Shown here: positions 50,757 to 59,883 of the stretch, piece after piece
Layout: each line of letters starts with the position of its first letter
How positions within the stretch are numbered: position 1 is the first letter of the stretch
Origin: JBEKYD01 sp052148435
GTDB taxonomy: Bacteria > Acidobacteriota > Terriglobia > Bryobacterales > Bryobacteraceae
Assembly (NCBI GenBank): GCA_052148435.1
Contig: JBKQIF010000035.1
Coordinates: 1 to 64,000, forward strand
Direction: 5' to 3'
DNA: 64,000 nucleotides
Notes under the pieces: model-generated
What the model was told of the DNA's origin: nothing
The model's input: the letters and a program-made list of their open reading frames with translations, nothing else
The model's database searches: none
Made by a program: the position numbers and the translations under genes

Positions 50757-50802
50757 GCCACCGATGAACACCGACGGTGCAGATAGATCCTTCATCGGTG
50801 GC
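50757..50802 (-). repeat. Perfect 12-bp inverted repeat between purL and purF
   Basis: The bases 'gccaccgatgaa' (50757-50768) and 'ttcatcggtggc' (50791-50802) are perfect complements around a 22-base loop, and the loop contains a second small palindrome ('caccgacggtg'). It fills almost half of the 95-bp purL-purF spacer. On the transcribed strand the stem is followed by TCTAATTT, so it may be a weak terminator, an RNA-processing site that sets the purL/purF ratio, or a palindromic element. Confidence 0.6.
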
Positions 50803-50823
50803 CATATTTCTCCATGCCAGCCC

Positions 50824-53031
50824 TTAGTCCACATATTTGGTGAGTCCGCCGGTGTGCGCCGCCTGAAGTTCGGCCAGGTCCCAGCAGCCCAGGGTAACGC
50901 CGCGCTGCCGGATTTCCAGCTCCGATTCGGCGGTAACACCCACCACCGGAGCGGCCACTCCGTGAGCCGCGGCAATAGCCGCCACTGCCGCCGGTTGCGC
51001 CGTGGAGAGCAGAATCCGCGAAGGGGCTTCGTGAAACGCCAGGATCTCCGGGCGCAGGTCGGAATCGAGATCCACCTGCGCGCCGACGCCCGCGGGCCCG
51101 AGACAGCATTCCGCCAGCGCCACCGCCAGGCCGCCGTCGCTTATGTCGTGCGCCGATTCAGCCAGCCCCGCCGCCGCGATTTCCCGCATGGCCGCCTGCA
51201 CCCGCCTCTCGAACTCCATGTCGAGGGATGGCGGCAGGCCCCACAAATCGCGCGCGATTTCCTTAACGTATTGCGAGCTGCCGAAGCGCACTTCGTCGCA
51301 CGCGCCCGGCCCACCCAGCAGCACCAGGCTGCGGCCGGGGTTGCGGAAGGCGATCCCCAGCGGCGCCGCTGTCGGCAGCAGGCCCACCATGCCCAGCACC
51401 GGGGTGGGGTAAATGCCCTCGCCCAGAGTTTCGTTATACAGGCTGACGTTGCCGCCGGTAATGGGCGTATCGAAGAACTGGCAGGCTTCGGCGATTCCTT
51501 CGATCGCCTCCACAAGCTGCGCCATGATTTCGGGCCGCTCCGGATTGCCGAAATTCAGGCAATTGGTGGCGGCCACCGGCAGCGCGCCCACGGTGGACAG
51601 ATTGCGGCAGCTCTCGGCCACTGCCAGACGGGCGCCTTCGCGCGGGGAAAGATAGGTGTAACGCCCATTGCCGTCGAGCGAAATCGCCACCGAACGGCCG
51701 GTCTCTTTGATGCGCACGATGGCAGCATCGGCGCGTTCCGGGCCGGCAATGGTATTGGTACGCACCTGGTAGTCGTACTGCTGCCAGATCCAAAGCTTCG
51801 AGCACAGGTCGGGCGCGGCCAGCAGTGCGGGCAGGGATTTCTGCACGCTGGGCTCGGCGGGCAGCTCCGGCCGCCGCGCGACCTCGGGAGGAGCCGTGTG
51901 GGGGCGGTCGTAGAGCGGCGCTTCGTCGGCCAGCTCGCGGTTGGGAATCTCGGCCACGGTGGCTCCGTGCTCGGTCACGCGCAGCTTGCCGTCGCCAGTG
52001 ACAGTTCCGATCTGCACCGCCTCCAGGCCCCATTTGCGAAATACCCGGTAGACTTCGTCCTCGCGCCCGCGGTCGGCCACCAGCAGCATCCGCTCCTGGC
52101 TTTCCGAAAGCATGATTTCGTACGGCGTCATGCCGGTTTCCCGCTGCGGCACGCGGTCCAGTTCGATCTCGATACCCACCTCGCCGCGGCTGCCCATCTC
52201 GCACGTCGAGCAGGTCAAACCCGCCGCGCCCATGTCCTGAATGCCCACGATGGCGCCGGTCCGCATGGCTTCGAGACAGGCCTCCAACAGCAGCTTTTCG
52301 AGAAATGGATCGCCCACCTGCACGTTGGGGCGTTTCTGTTTCGACTCTTCGGTGAATTCGGCGCTGGCCATCGAGGCGCCGTGGATGCCGTCGCGGCCGG
52401 TGCGGGCGCCCACATAAATCACCGGATTGCCCACCCCCGCCGCCTTGGCGTAAAACACGTCTTCCTTTCGGCACACGCCCAGGGCAAACACGTTCACCAG
52501 CGGATTGCCTTCGTAGCAGGGCTCGAAAATGCACTCGCCGCCCACGGTGGGGACGCCAAAACAATTCCCGTAGTGGGCGATGCCGGCCACCACCCCGCCC
52601 AGGATTCTGCGGTTGCGGGCGCCGGTCGACGGCGAATCGAGCCGCCCGAAACGCAATGAATCCAGCACGGCGATGGGCCGGGCGCCCATGGTGAAGATGT
52701 CGCGCAGAATGCCGCCGACGCCGGTGGCCGCGCCCTGAAACGGTTCGATGAAGCTGGGGTGATTGTGCGATTCGATCTTGAAGGCGATCACGTAGCCCGA
52801 GCCGATATCGATAATGCCCGCGTTCTCGCCGGGCCCCTGCACCACCAGTTTGCCGCGCGTCGGCAGTTTCTTCAGGTGCAGGCGCGAACTCTTGTAGGAG
52901 CAGTGCTCGCTCCACATCACGCTGAAGATGCCAAGCTCGGTGTAGCTCGGCTCGCGCCCCAGAATCGCCGCGATTTTTTCGTACTCGGAGGCTGTGAGCT
53001 GGTGCTGGGCGATCAGATCCGCGGTGATCAT
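50824..53031 (-). CDS. purL: Phosphoribosylformylglycinamidine synthase, small PurL type
   Basis: The 735-residue enzyme shows 'SVMWSEHCSYKSSRLHLKKL', 'GPGENAGIIDIGSGYVIAFK', 'KIESHNHPSFIEPFQGAATG' and 'VGGILRDIFTMGARPIAVLD', the nucleotide-binding start of PurL, then the second half with 'SAHDISDGGLAVALAECCLG'. It is the small PurL (about 740 residues), which needs separate PurQ (glutaminase) and PurS. ATG 53031 overlaps the purQ stop by one base (TGATG), so the two are coupled. PurS is not visible in the window. Confidence 0.95.
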   Translation of the reverse strand: MITADLIAQHQLTASEYEKIAAILGREPSYTELGIFSVMWSEHCSYKSSRLHLKKLPTRGKLVVQGPGENAGIIDIGSGYVIAFKIESHNHPSFIEPFQGAATGVGGILRDIFTMGARPIAVLDSLRFGRLDSPSTGARNRRILGGVVAGIAHYGNCFGVPTVGGECIFEPCYEGNPLVNVFALGVCRKEDVFYAKAAGVGNPVIYVGARTGRDGIHGASMASAEFTEESKQKRPNVQVGDPFLEKLLLEACLEAMRTGAIVGIQDMGAAGLTCSTCEMGSRGEVGIEIELDRVPQRETGMTPYEIMLSESQERMLLVADRGREDEVYRVFRKWGLEAVQIGTVTGDGKLRVTEHGATVAEIPNRELADEAPLYDRPHTAPPEVARRPELPAEPSVQKSLPALLAAPDLCSKLWIWQQYDYQVRTNTIAGPERADAAIVRIKETGRSVAISLDGNGRYTYLSPREGARLAVAESCRNLSTVGALPVAATNCLNFGNPERPEIMAQLVEAIEGIAEACQFFDTPITGGNVSLYNETLGEGIYPTPVLGMVGLLPTAAPLGIAFRNPGRSLVLLGGPGACDEVRFGSSQYVKEIARDLWGLPPSLDMEFERRVQAAMREIAAAGLAESAHDISDGGLAVALAECCLGPAGVGAQVDLDSDLRPEILAFHEAPSRILLSTAQPAAVAAIAAAHGVAAPVVGVTAESELEIRQRGVTLGCWDLAELQAAHTGGLTKYVD

Positions 53032-53705
53032 CAAGCCGCCACCGCCCGTCCCGCGCGCAGCATGGATTGAAATACCTCCAGCCCGTCCGATGACCCCATC
53101 AGCGGCTCGGTGGCGCGCTCCGGGTGCGGCATCATCCCCATCACGTTGCGCTCCCGGTTCAGCACGCCGGCGATATCGCGCAGCGAGCCGTTGGGGTTGT
53201 CCAGGTAGCGGAAGGCGATGCGGTCCTCGGCTTCCAGTTCGTCCAGGGTTCGCTCGTCGGCGTAGTAGCGGCCTTCCCCGTGGGCGATCGGCAGGCGCAG
53301 GCGCCGGCCGCGCTCGGCCGCGCAGGTGAAAGGCGAATCTGCCGTCTCCACGCGCAGGGTCACTTCGCGGCAGATGAACTTCAAGCCGCCATTGCGGATC
53401 AGCGCGCCCGGCAGAAGTCCGGCTTCCACCAGGATCTGGAAGCCGTTGCAGACGCCCAGCACCAGGCCGCCCTCGGCCGCGAACTTCTTCACCGCGTTCA
53501 TGACCGGCGAAAACTTGGCGATGGCGCCGCAGCGCAGATAATCGCCGTAAGCAAAACCGCCCGGCAGAATGACTGCGTCCAGATTGCCGAGCGACGACTC
53601 ATCGTGCCAGATATATTGAACCGGCTGGCCAAGGTTTTGACCCACGGCGTAAAACGCGTCGTGGTCGCAGTTGCTGCCGGGAAAGACAATGACGCCGAAT
53701 CTCAT
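53031..53705 (-). CDS. purQ: Phosphoribosylformylglycinamidine synthase glutaminase subunit PurQ
   Basis: The 224-residue class I glutamine amidotransferase begins 'MRFGVIVFPGSNCDHDAFYA', with the catalytic cysteine in 'GLVLGVCNGFQILVEAGLLP', and the His/Glu pair in 'MGMMPHPERATEPLMG'. It supplies ammonia to PurL. ATG 53705 is chosen because the family N-terminus starts there; the frame is open further up to 53921 but that part is not protein-like. First gene of purQ-purL-purF. Confidence 0.95.
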   Translation of the reverse strand: MRFGVIVFPGSNCDHDAFYAVGQNLGQPVQYIWHDESSLGNLDAVILPGGFAYGDYLRCGAIAKFSPVMNAVKKFAAEGGLVLGVCNGFQILVEAGLLPGALIRNGGLKFICREVTLRVETADSPFTCAAERGRRLRLPIAHGEGRYYADERTLDELEAEDRIAFRYLDNPNGSLRDIAGVLNRERNVMGMMPHPERATEPLMGSSDGLEVFQSMLRAGRAVAA

Positions 53706-54034
53706 GATGGCTAACGGGGGGAAGGCTCTTTCAGTGTAGCAGAGGCGGGTGGGGCGACACGTGGCGGGCCGAGAGGCAAGACATAAAAGTGGAATGGCTG
53801 GCGTGAGGTGGGGCAGGCTGGCAGCCTGATGCACTCGCCTGGCGGGAAGACCCGCCACGCCTCGAAAAGGCTGCCTTAAAGGCGGCCGCTGGTTTCGAGT
53901 CGTGGGAGGCTGCTCTATCATTTGGCTCGTTCTGAACGGTCAGCGTGGCCGCTGCCGGGCGGCCATCGCCCGTTTTCAGGAACCGGCGTTTGGCGGGTTG
54001 CTGTCACCGTGTTGCTTAGGAGTTCAAGCGATGG
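53706..54034. other. Gap upstream of purQ with palindromes
   Basis: No gene is seen. A strong 7-bp hairpin 'tggcggg'/'cccgcca' with AAGA loop lies at 53840-53857, next to a near-palindrome 'caggctggcagcctg'. These may be RAYT-type intergenic palindromes. The purQ promoter should lie between the hairpin and 53705. Confidence 0.4.
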
Positions 54035-55132
54035 CTATTGCCGACGATACCCTGGCTGGGCGTAGTACCCGGACCGCGTGCGCGCCGCTAATCCGGGCTT
54101 GTCGATCTTAATCTCGAGCGCATGGTACTCGTTTGGACCATCTCCTGCGGGGCTGCCAAAAGAGAGGACGTAAAAAGCATTCGCGTCCGCAACACACGTT
54201 GCGATCTCGGCCGCCACATCGTTGGATGAATTGAGAACCCGGCCTCCACTTTGATACGCCAGAACCTGCAATGCCAGGTCGCCAAACTGAGCTTGTCCTG
54301 CTGTCTTCACTCCTTTTAGAAACTCCTTATATTCGAAGGTTCGGAATCCCGCCGCGTCCGCCACTCCCAACGGATCCACAGCGTAAAGAGTAATGCGGGC
54401 CCCGCGCAGCCCGTCCGAAATGCCAACGATGGAGTGGAAAATCTGCTGTTGCTGCTTTGAAGTCAGGTCCAGGCGTGGGCCGTTAAGAAGCGTCCATCCC
54501 GGACTAACCCACACCACCAGTTTTCGCCCGGGCCTCGGCGCTTCATAGTTCACCAGATCCTCGATTGCCCGGAGCGACAACTGTAACCGGTCTTCGGCGC
54601 CGTAAATTCCTTGTGACCTGCCAATTGTGCGCAGACCCGACAATCTCTGGTTCAAGCCTGTAATTAAAGCGTTTCCATCCTGGGAAGACGTGTTTCCAAT
54701 GGTTGTTCCTGAATCGGAAAGGAAGATCATCGATACTGGGTGGGAAAGGACCCCGCCGTCTCGCCGTAGAAATCTCTCAACTTGATCCCGCTCGGTGGCT
54801 AGCCTTGTGAAATCGATGTTGACTTCATCGATGAGCAGAATGACTTCCACGGGCGGATCAGCCGCCGCGGTCCTACCCGCTACGGCTCGAAAGGAAAGGA
54901 TCTTCTGCGGCTGTTTGTTGTCCAAAACTGTGAAGTCCTGCTGTTGCAGGCCGGGAATGGCCCTTCCGGATTTATCTGTCACGACCACATCGAGCGCAAC
55001 GTCGTGATCCGCACTGTCGGGAAGGACAGATGCCGGAGATTCGGGCCGACCCGCCGGTCCATTCTGCTGAGCAAATCCGGAAACAAGCGAAAAGCAGAAG
55101 ATATAGATCCAACCGCCGCACAGAGTACTCAT
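54035..55132 (-). CDS. Exported VWFA-related protein (acidobacterial type)
   Basis: From ATG 55132, with an AGTGAGG site 7-8 bases upstream, the 365-residue protein has a signal peptide ('GGWIYIFCFSLVSGFAQQ'), then the acidobacterial VWFA-related N-terminal domain ('DVALDVVVTDKSGRAIPGLQ', 'QQDFTVLDNKQPQKILSFRA') and a VWA domain: 'VEVILLIDEVNIDFTRLATE', 'MIFLSDSGTTIGNTSSQDGN', 'GRKLVVWVSPGW' and 'GARITLYAVDPLG'. It ends 'KPGLAARTRSGYYAQPGYRR', the usual tail. It is a second member of the family seen at 38691-39677. Likely binds a surface partner; monocistronic. Confidence 0.85.
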   Translation of the reverse strand: MSTLCGGWIYIFCFSLVSGFAQQNGPAGRPESPASVLPDSADHDVALDVVVTDKSGRAIPGLQQQDFTVLDNKQPQKILSFRAVAGRTAAADPPVEVILLIDEVNIDFTRLATERDQVERFLRRDGGVLSHPVSMIFLSDSGTTIGNTSSQDGNALITGLNQRLSGLRTIGRSQGIYGAEDRLQLSLRAIEDLVNYEAPRPGRKLVVWVSPGWTLLNGPRLDLTSKQQQQIFHSIVGISDGLRGARITLYAVDPLGVADAAGFRTFEYKEFLKGVKTAGQAQFGDLALQVLAYQSGGRVLNSSNDVAAEIATCVADANAFYVLSFGSPAGDGPNEYHALEIKIDKPGLAARTRSGYYAQPGYRRQ

Positions 55133-55806
55133 GTAAGTCGCCTCACTTCGCATAATATATTAACCTAAGCACCCCCCAAACCCTATAGCTCTCAAGAGCA
55201 CCCTTTCCCTTTCCAGCGGATAGGCTTCGACAAAGCGGCGCGGCGCGGAGCCATCCGACGGGCACGGACAATCCGCGTTGTTGCAAGTGGCCCGAAAGTG
55301 GGCTTGCAGGAAACTGGCCCCGAACGGCGTTCTGGGGAGAAACCGGGGGACGGACGGAGAAACCGGCGGACGGACGGCGGAGGGGTTCACTCCATCAGGC
55401 TGTCCCTCTGTGCCCGGCGAAAGTAGCCAACCTGTCGGAGCGCTCCGTCCCTCTTCCGCATTCTACGCCAACAGAGCGAGTTTCGGTCGTCGCCATTTCC
55501 AAGGGAGCTCGGGGACGGAACGTTCGCCCGGGCCAGGGCGATTCTCTTTGGTGGCTCAGGAACGACTGCCGTCGATAACAGCGTTCTCACCGGCGATCCG
55601 GCACGCGGCGCTGAAAGGGCGGTTCGGGGTGTCCATGCTCGATTAGGGATGCGCTCCATCGGGTGAGATCGGCCTGATTTTGCCGCCGGGACGGGAGTTG
55701 ACGCCCGCCCTGCCGAGGGAAGACAGACCACAAAAGGCGATGGTCTGCCCCACCAACGCCGCGCCACCGGCTTTCCGGAACGCTGCCTCGGGATTACGAT
55801 AGAAGG
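55133..55806. other. Large gap without a gene; contains a 20-bp tandem duplication
   Basis: No protein-like frame was seen in 674 bp. A 20-bp unit starting 'ggagaaaccg' is repeated twice with one mismatch (55336-55355 and 55356-55375). The rest is GC-rich with no hairpin of note. The promoter of the PmoA-family gene should lie near its 3' end. Confidence 0.35.
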
Positions 55807-56769
55807 GTGCGAAACGCCATCTATCCCCTGGTTGCAGCCGCGGCCCTGGCAGTGCCGGCGGCGGTGGCCCAGGTCAAAATCACGGCGGCGGCCGAAACCA
55901 TCGCCATCGCCATCGGCGGCAAGCCGTTCACTACCTTTTATATGGCGGGTAAGGATGTGACCAAACCATACCTGCATCCGTTGCGCGCGGCCACCGGCAC
56001 TTACGTCACGCGCATGTGGCCCATGGAAAAGGTGGCCGAGGAGGCTTCCATTGCGAAGCCCGATCATCAGCACCAGCGCGGCCTGTGGTTCGCCCACGAC
56101 AGCGTCAACGGGCTGGACTTCTGGAACAACGAAGCCTCCTACACCACGCCCAACCGCGGCAAGATCGTGCTGGCGAAAGTAGATGGGGTGAAGAGCGGCA
56201 ACAAGAGCGGATCCATCGCGGCGACCTTCGACTGGACCAGCCTGGAGGGCCACAAGCTGCTCACCGAATCGCGGGTGATGACTTTCTACGCCGGGGATAA
56301 AGTGCGGGTCATCGACTTCGACATCACCCTGACGCCGGTGGAAAAGGTGGTTTTCGGCGACACCAAGGACGGCACTTTCGGCATCCGCATGCGCCCGGCG
56401 CTGCAGGAAGACAAGGGCACCGGCCACATCGGCAACGCCGACGGGCTGACCAGCGAAAAGGAAGTGTGGGGCAAGCCCAGCAACTGGTGCGACTACTGGG
56501 GCACGATCGAGGGCGAGAAAGCCGGCATCGCCATCCTGGATCACCCCGATAACCCGCACCACCCGGTGCGGTGGCATGTGCGCGCCTACGGCCTGTTCGC
56601 CGCCAACCCGTTCGGCGTTTCGGTGTTCGATCCATCGCTACCGAAGAGCCCCACCACGGTGCAAGCCGGCGAGAAACTGCGCTACCGCTATCGGGTGATC
56701 GTCCATCCCGGCGACACCGCGAGCGCGGATATCGCTTCACGCTGGAAGCTGTACATCGCGGGAAAGTAG
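55807..56769 (+). CDS. PmoA-family (DUF6807-like) secreted protein
   Basis: The 320-residue protein, read from GTG 55807, has a signal peptide ('YPLVAAAALAVPAAVAQ') and the typical PmoA-family blocks 'KPYLHPLRAATGTYVTRMWP', 'DHQHQRGLWFAHDSVNGLDF', 'VRVIDFDITLTPVEKVVFGD', 'GTFGIRMRPALQED' and 'HPVRWHVRAYGLFAANPFGV'. The name derives from methane monooxygenase annotation, but these are exported beta-rich proteins probably linked to carbohydrate use; the reaction is unknown. No ATG start fits, hence GTG; the ribosome site is poor. Monocistronic. Confidence 0.8.
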   Translation: MRNAIYPLVAAAALAVPAAVAQVKITAAAETIAIAIGGKPFTTFYMAGKDVTKPYLHPLRAATGTYVTRMWPMEKVAEEASIAKPDHQHQRGLWFAHDSVNGLDFWNNEASYTTPNRGKIVLAKVDGVKSGNKSGSIAATFDWTSLEGHKLLTESRVMTFYAGDKVRVIDFDITLTPVEKVVFGDTKDGTFGIRMRPALQEDKGTGHIGNADGLTSEKEVWGKPSNWCDYWGTIEGEKAGIAILDHPDNPHHPVRWHVRAYGLFAANPFGVSVFDPSLPKSPTTVQAGEKLRYRYRVIVHPGDTASADIASRWKLYIAGK

Positions 56770-56808
56770 GGCGCGAGCGGGCAATTCTCCCGCCTGGGGC
56801 ACTGCCCG

Positions 56809-57318
56809 TCATTCCCCCAGCTTGGGGAAGAAGACCGGGTCGAGGATGCGCCGCGTGAGATCTTCCATATTGAGGTACTGATCGCCATCGCGATAGGAGG
56901 GTTTGCCGCCGGAGAAAATGTCGACCCGGATTTCGAGCGAGTCGGAGCCGTGGCGGACCGTGAAGCCGGGCACCTTGACGTCGATGACGACTTCCACCTG
57001 GAGTGCGGGTGTGGCGCCGGCCTTGTTGGGCTTGCCTTCCGCGACCGTGACGCGGATTCTGGACGCGAGGAACGAGATCTCGGCGGCGTCCCTGCCGAAG
57101 GCGTCCCGATAGGTGTCCACGCAGCGGGAAAGAACCTCGTGGAGCTCGTGGAGCGCCTCGGGCAATCGGTCTTGAATTTCCGTCTCGCGGCGGCGGCGTT
57201 CACGCTCCTCGCCAATCCGTGACGTCAGCCATTGGAAAGCCGCTGGAGGGCCGGCGGCCGCGGGCGGATCGGGCGGCGGCTCGGGGATGTTGGTTTTTTT
57301 TCGGGTGTGTTCCAGCAT
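56809..57318 (-). CDS. Conserved-looking protein of unknown function (169 aa)
   Basis: The protein has a proline-rich N-terminus ('IPEPPPDPPAAAGPPAAF'), a charged helix ('RIGEERERRRRETEIQDRLP'), then a mixed alpha/beta part including 'LQVEVVIDVKVPGFTVRHGS', 'DSLEIRVDIFSGGKPSYRDG' and 'MEDLTRRILDPVFFPKLGE'. No family recognised, no signal peptide. It lies between the PmoA-family gene and the M20 pair and starts 33 bp beyond the M20 gene's 3' end on the same strand. Confidence 0.6.
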   Translation of the reverse strand: MLEHTRKKTNIPEPPPDPPAAAGPPAAFQWLTSRIGEERERRRRETEIQDRLPEALHELHEVLSRCVDTYRDAFGRDAAEISFLASRIRVTVAEGKPNKAGATPALQVEVVIDVKVPGFTVRHGSDSLEIRVDIFSGGKPSYRDGDQYLNMEDLTRRILDPVFFPKLGE

Positions 57319-57350
57319 GGGCTTCTCTTGCCTGTATCATCGTGGCAGGT

Positions 57351-58586
57351 TTATCGCGCCAGCGCCACGGCCAGCAGCAACGCGCGCTGGGTGCCGCGCC
57401 AGGAGTCACGGGTATCGAAGGTTTCGTTGAGCGAGTGGGCGCCGCTGCCGGCGCCGCCGCCGCTGATGGTGATGGCGGGTATGCCGAGATTCATGGGCAC
57501 GTTGGCATCGGTCGAGCCCTCATGCAGGGTTTCGGCGATATCGAGGGCCCGCGAGACGGCCAGCGCGGTCTGGACGATGGGACTATCCTTGGGCGTCTGG
57601 CCGGCGGGGCGAAGACCTACCAGCTCGGCTGAAACCGAGACCGGCCCGCGATTGTGCCAGCGCTGGTTTTCTTCCTCCACGGCCGCGTGAAGAGCCGCTT
57701 GAAACTTATCGTCGAGCGCCTTGAGCGCCGCCGGATCGGCCGAACGCATGTCCACCTCCATCCAGGCTTCAAACGGGATGGCATTGACCGAGGTGCCGCC
57801 GCCCACGCGGCCCACGTTGAAGGTGGTCTTGGGCTGGGTGGGTACTTCGAAGGCATCGATCCTGGCGATGGCCCGGCCCATGGCTTGAATCGGATTGGCC
57901 ATACCGAAAGCGCCGTAGCTGTGGCCGCCCGGCCCTTTGAACGTGACCCGGTAACGGTTGCTGCCCACGCCGATGTGGGTGAGCCCCAGACCGATGCCGT
58001 CGATGGAAACGAACTTATCGATCCGGCCTTTCAGGGTGACGCCGAACAACTCTTTCATGCCGCGCAAATCGCCCAGACCTTCTTCACCGACATCGGCCAC
58101 GAAGGTGATGGTGCCGGGCGTCTCGACGTGGGCATCGTCGAGCGCGGCGATCATACCGAGCAGCACGGCCAGGCCGCGGCAATCGTCGCCGATACCGGGC
58201 CCCTTGAGCACGGCGCCGTCGCGCGTCACCTTGACGTCGGTGCCATCCGGAAAGACCGTGTCGAGATGGGCGGCAAACACCAGGTTGGGGCGCGCGGAGC
58301 GGCCGGGGCGAATGCCGATGACGTTGCCGGCATGGTCGATGCGGACGTCCTTCAAGCCGGCGCGCTGGAAGAGGCGTTCGAACTCGCGGCCGCGGACCTC
58401 TTCGTGGAACGGCGGGGCGGGAATCTGGCACACCCTTATCTGTTCCTCGAGCATGCGCGGCTCGTTGCGCTCGATGGCGGCAAAGGCCGCGCGGATGGAC
58501 GGGTCGTTTACCAGGCCGGCGGGATTCTGAGCCCACGCGGCGGCGGCGCAAGCCGAAGAAAGGAGCAAGGTTCGGAAGCGGTTCAT
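57351..58586 (-). CDS. Secreted M20-family peptidase (peptidase T / DapE-like)
   Basis: The 411-residue protein has a signal peptide ('FRTLLLSSACAAAAWAQNPA') and the M20 dizinc set: 'LVFAAHLDTVFPDGTDVKV' (His and Asp), 'GPGIGDDCRGLAVLLGMIAA' (Asp), 'FVADVGEEGLGDLRGMKEL' (Glu-Glu), and the C-terminal histidine in 'GSGAHSLNETFD'. A dimerisation domain lies around residues 205-330. The family cleaves peptides or acylated amino acids. It follows the other M20 gene by 7 bp and is probably co-transcribed with it. Confidence 0.88.
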   Translation of the reverse strand: MNRFRTLLLSSACAAAAWAQNPAGLVNDPSIRAAFAAIERNEPRMLEEQIRVCQIPAPPFHEEVRGREFERLFQRAGLKDVRIDHAGNVIGIRPGRSARPNLVFAAHLDTVFPDGTDVKVTRDGAVLKGPGIGDDCRGLAVLLGMIAALDDAHVETPGTITFVADVGEEGLGDLRGMKELFGVTLKGRIDKFVSIDGIGLGLTHIGVGSNRYRVTFKGPGGHSYGAFGMANPIQAMGRAIARIDAFEVPTQPKTTFNVGRVGGGTSVNAIPFEAWMEVDMRSADPAALKALDDKFQAALHAAVEEENQRWHNRGPVSVSAELVGLRPAGQTPKDSPIVQTALAVSRALDIAETLHEGSTDANVPMNLGIPAITISGGGAGSGAHSLNETFDTRDSWRGTQRALLLAVALAR

Positions 58587-58593
58587 AAGCGGT

Positions 58594-59883
58594 TTATCGG
58601 GTGAGGCGGTAAATCAGCAGCGCGGTGCGCTTCATCTGGGTGGGCTGGCGGCGCAGGTCGATGGTTTCGCCCGGCACGTGCGCGCCGGAGCCCACCGCGC
58701 CCAAGCCGGAAAGCGCGTCCAGAAACGGCGCCGCAAAAGACAAATCGCCGGCGCCACGCAGGGCCGGCGGCAGGGCTTCCATGGTTTCGAAATTCAGCTC
58801 GCGGTTGACTGTATTCAGCAAATCGAGCAGGCGCTGGTTGCCGGCCGTGGCGGGCATGGAAGGATAGCCGTCTTCGAAACGGATCTGGGCGCCGGCGCCG
58901 GGAAGATGCTCGGCGACAAGCTGCCGCATTTTTTCGCGCGTGCGCTGGAGCTGCTCGTCGGTGACGCTGCGAATGTCGCCGGAGGCCACCGCCGTACCGG
59001 GAATGATATTGGTCTTGCCGGAAGCGGTACCGGTGTTTTCCCTGGGGTTGTAGTCCACCGTAGCGCCGCCGAGCACGACGCTGACATTATAAGTAAGATC
59101 GGGCTCGCGCAGCCGCTCGTGAAAAGCGGTCAGGATGCGGGCCAGCTCATAAATCGCGCCGCTGCCGACGCCGGGGTTGAAAATGCCGGCGGAGTGGCCG
59201 GTCTTGCCGGTAGCGGTGAGATGCCAGGTGGAAGAGCTGCGGCGGGCGATGCTGGCATATTCGCGGCCGGCCGAAACCGTGCCGGCTTCGAATTCGAGAG
59301 CGACGTCGCTATTGTTAGCGGCATTCACCAGATCGCGGCGCGCGATGGAAAGCGGCTCGCCCGGCTTTTCTTCATCGCCGGTGAGAAACACCGTGATGGA
59401 AGCGCCATCGAGAGCGCCAGCGGCATGAAGCGCCATCAGCGAATACAAGATGACCATCAGGCCGCCCTTCATGTCGCTGGAGCCGGGACCCACCGCCTTG
59501 TCGCCCTGCCGCTCGAACTTCTGGAACGGGCTGGAGGGCTCGAACACGGTATCCATATGGCCGATCAGCAGCACGCGCTTGCCGCGATCTCCCTTGCGTT
59601 GGGCCACCAGGTGGCCGGCGCGATGGACCTCGTCCATGGGGATCCAGCGGACGGTGAAGCCGAGCGCCGCGAAGCGCGGCGAGAGCTCGTCGGCCACGCG
59701 CCGCACGCCGGCCGGATTCAGCGTGCCGCTATTGATGTCGACCAGTTTTTCGAGCAACGCACTCGATTCCGCGAGGTTGGAATCGATGGCTGCGGTAACA
59801 CGGCTTTCGACGTCGGAGAGCGTGGCAGCGGACAAGGCCAGCGCCCCAGCCGCCGCAAGAACCAGTCCTGCAGAGAACCTCAT
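58594..59883 (-). CDS. Secreted M20-family peptidase (glutamate carboxypeptidase-like)
   Basis: From ATG 59883 the 429-residue protein has a signal peptide ('FSAGLVLAAAGALALSAATL') and M20 metal motifs 'VLLIGHMDTVFEPSSPFQKF', 'GPGSSDMKGGLMVILYSLMA', 'ITVFLTGDEEKPGEPLSIAR' and 'GLGAVGSGAHVPGETIDLRR'. The 'GHMDTVF...SDMKGG' form resembles carboxypeptidase G2 / glutamate carboxypeptidase, which release C-terminal glutamate. Another ATG at 59910 is in frame but precedes a less typical leader. It lies 7 bp upstream of a second M20 peptidase with a different subfamily look. Confidence 0.88.
   Translation of the reverse strand: MRFSAGLVLAAAGALALSAATLSDVESRVTAAIDSNLAESSALLEKLVDINSGTLNPAGVRRVADELSPRFAALGFTVRWIPMDEVHRAGHLVAQRKGDRGKRVLLIGHMDTVFEPSSPFQKFERQGDKAVGPGSSDMKGGLMVILYSLMALHAAGALDGASITVFLTGDEEKPGEPLSIARRDLVNAANNSDVALEFEAGTVSAGREYASIARRSSSTWHLTATGKTGHSAGIFNPGVGSGAIYELARILTAFHERLREPDLTYNVSVVLGGATVDYNPRENTGTASGKTNIIPGTAVASGDIRSVTDEQLQRTREKMRQLVAEHLPGAGAQIRFEDGYPSMPATAGNQRLLDLLNTVNRELNFETMEALPPALRGAGDLSFAAPFLDALSGLGAVGSGAHVPGETIDLRRQPTQMKRTALLIYRLTR

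Noticed and set aside
50764..52915. 631-aa plus-strand and 493-aa minus-strand frames inside purL
   Set aside because: Both are alternative readings of a strongly conserved purL sequence.
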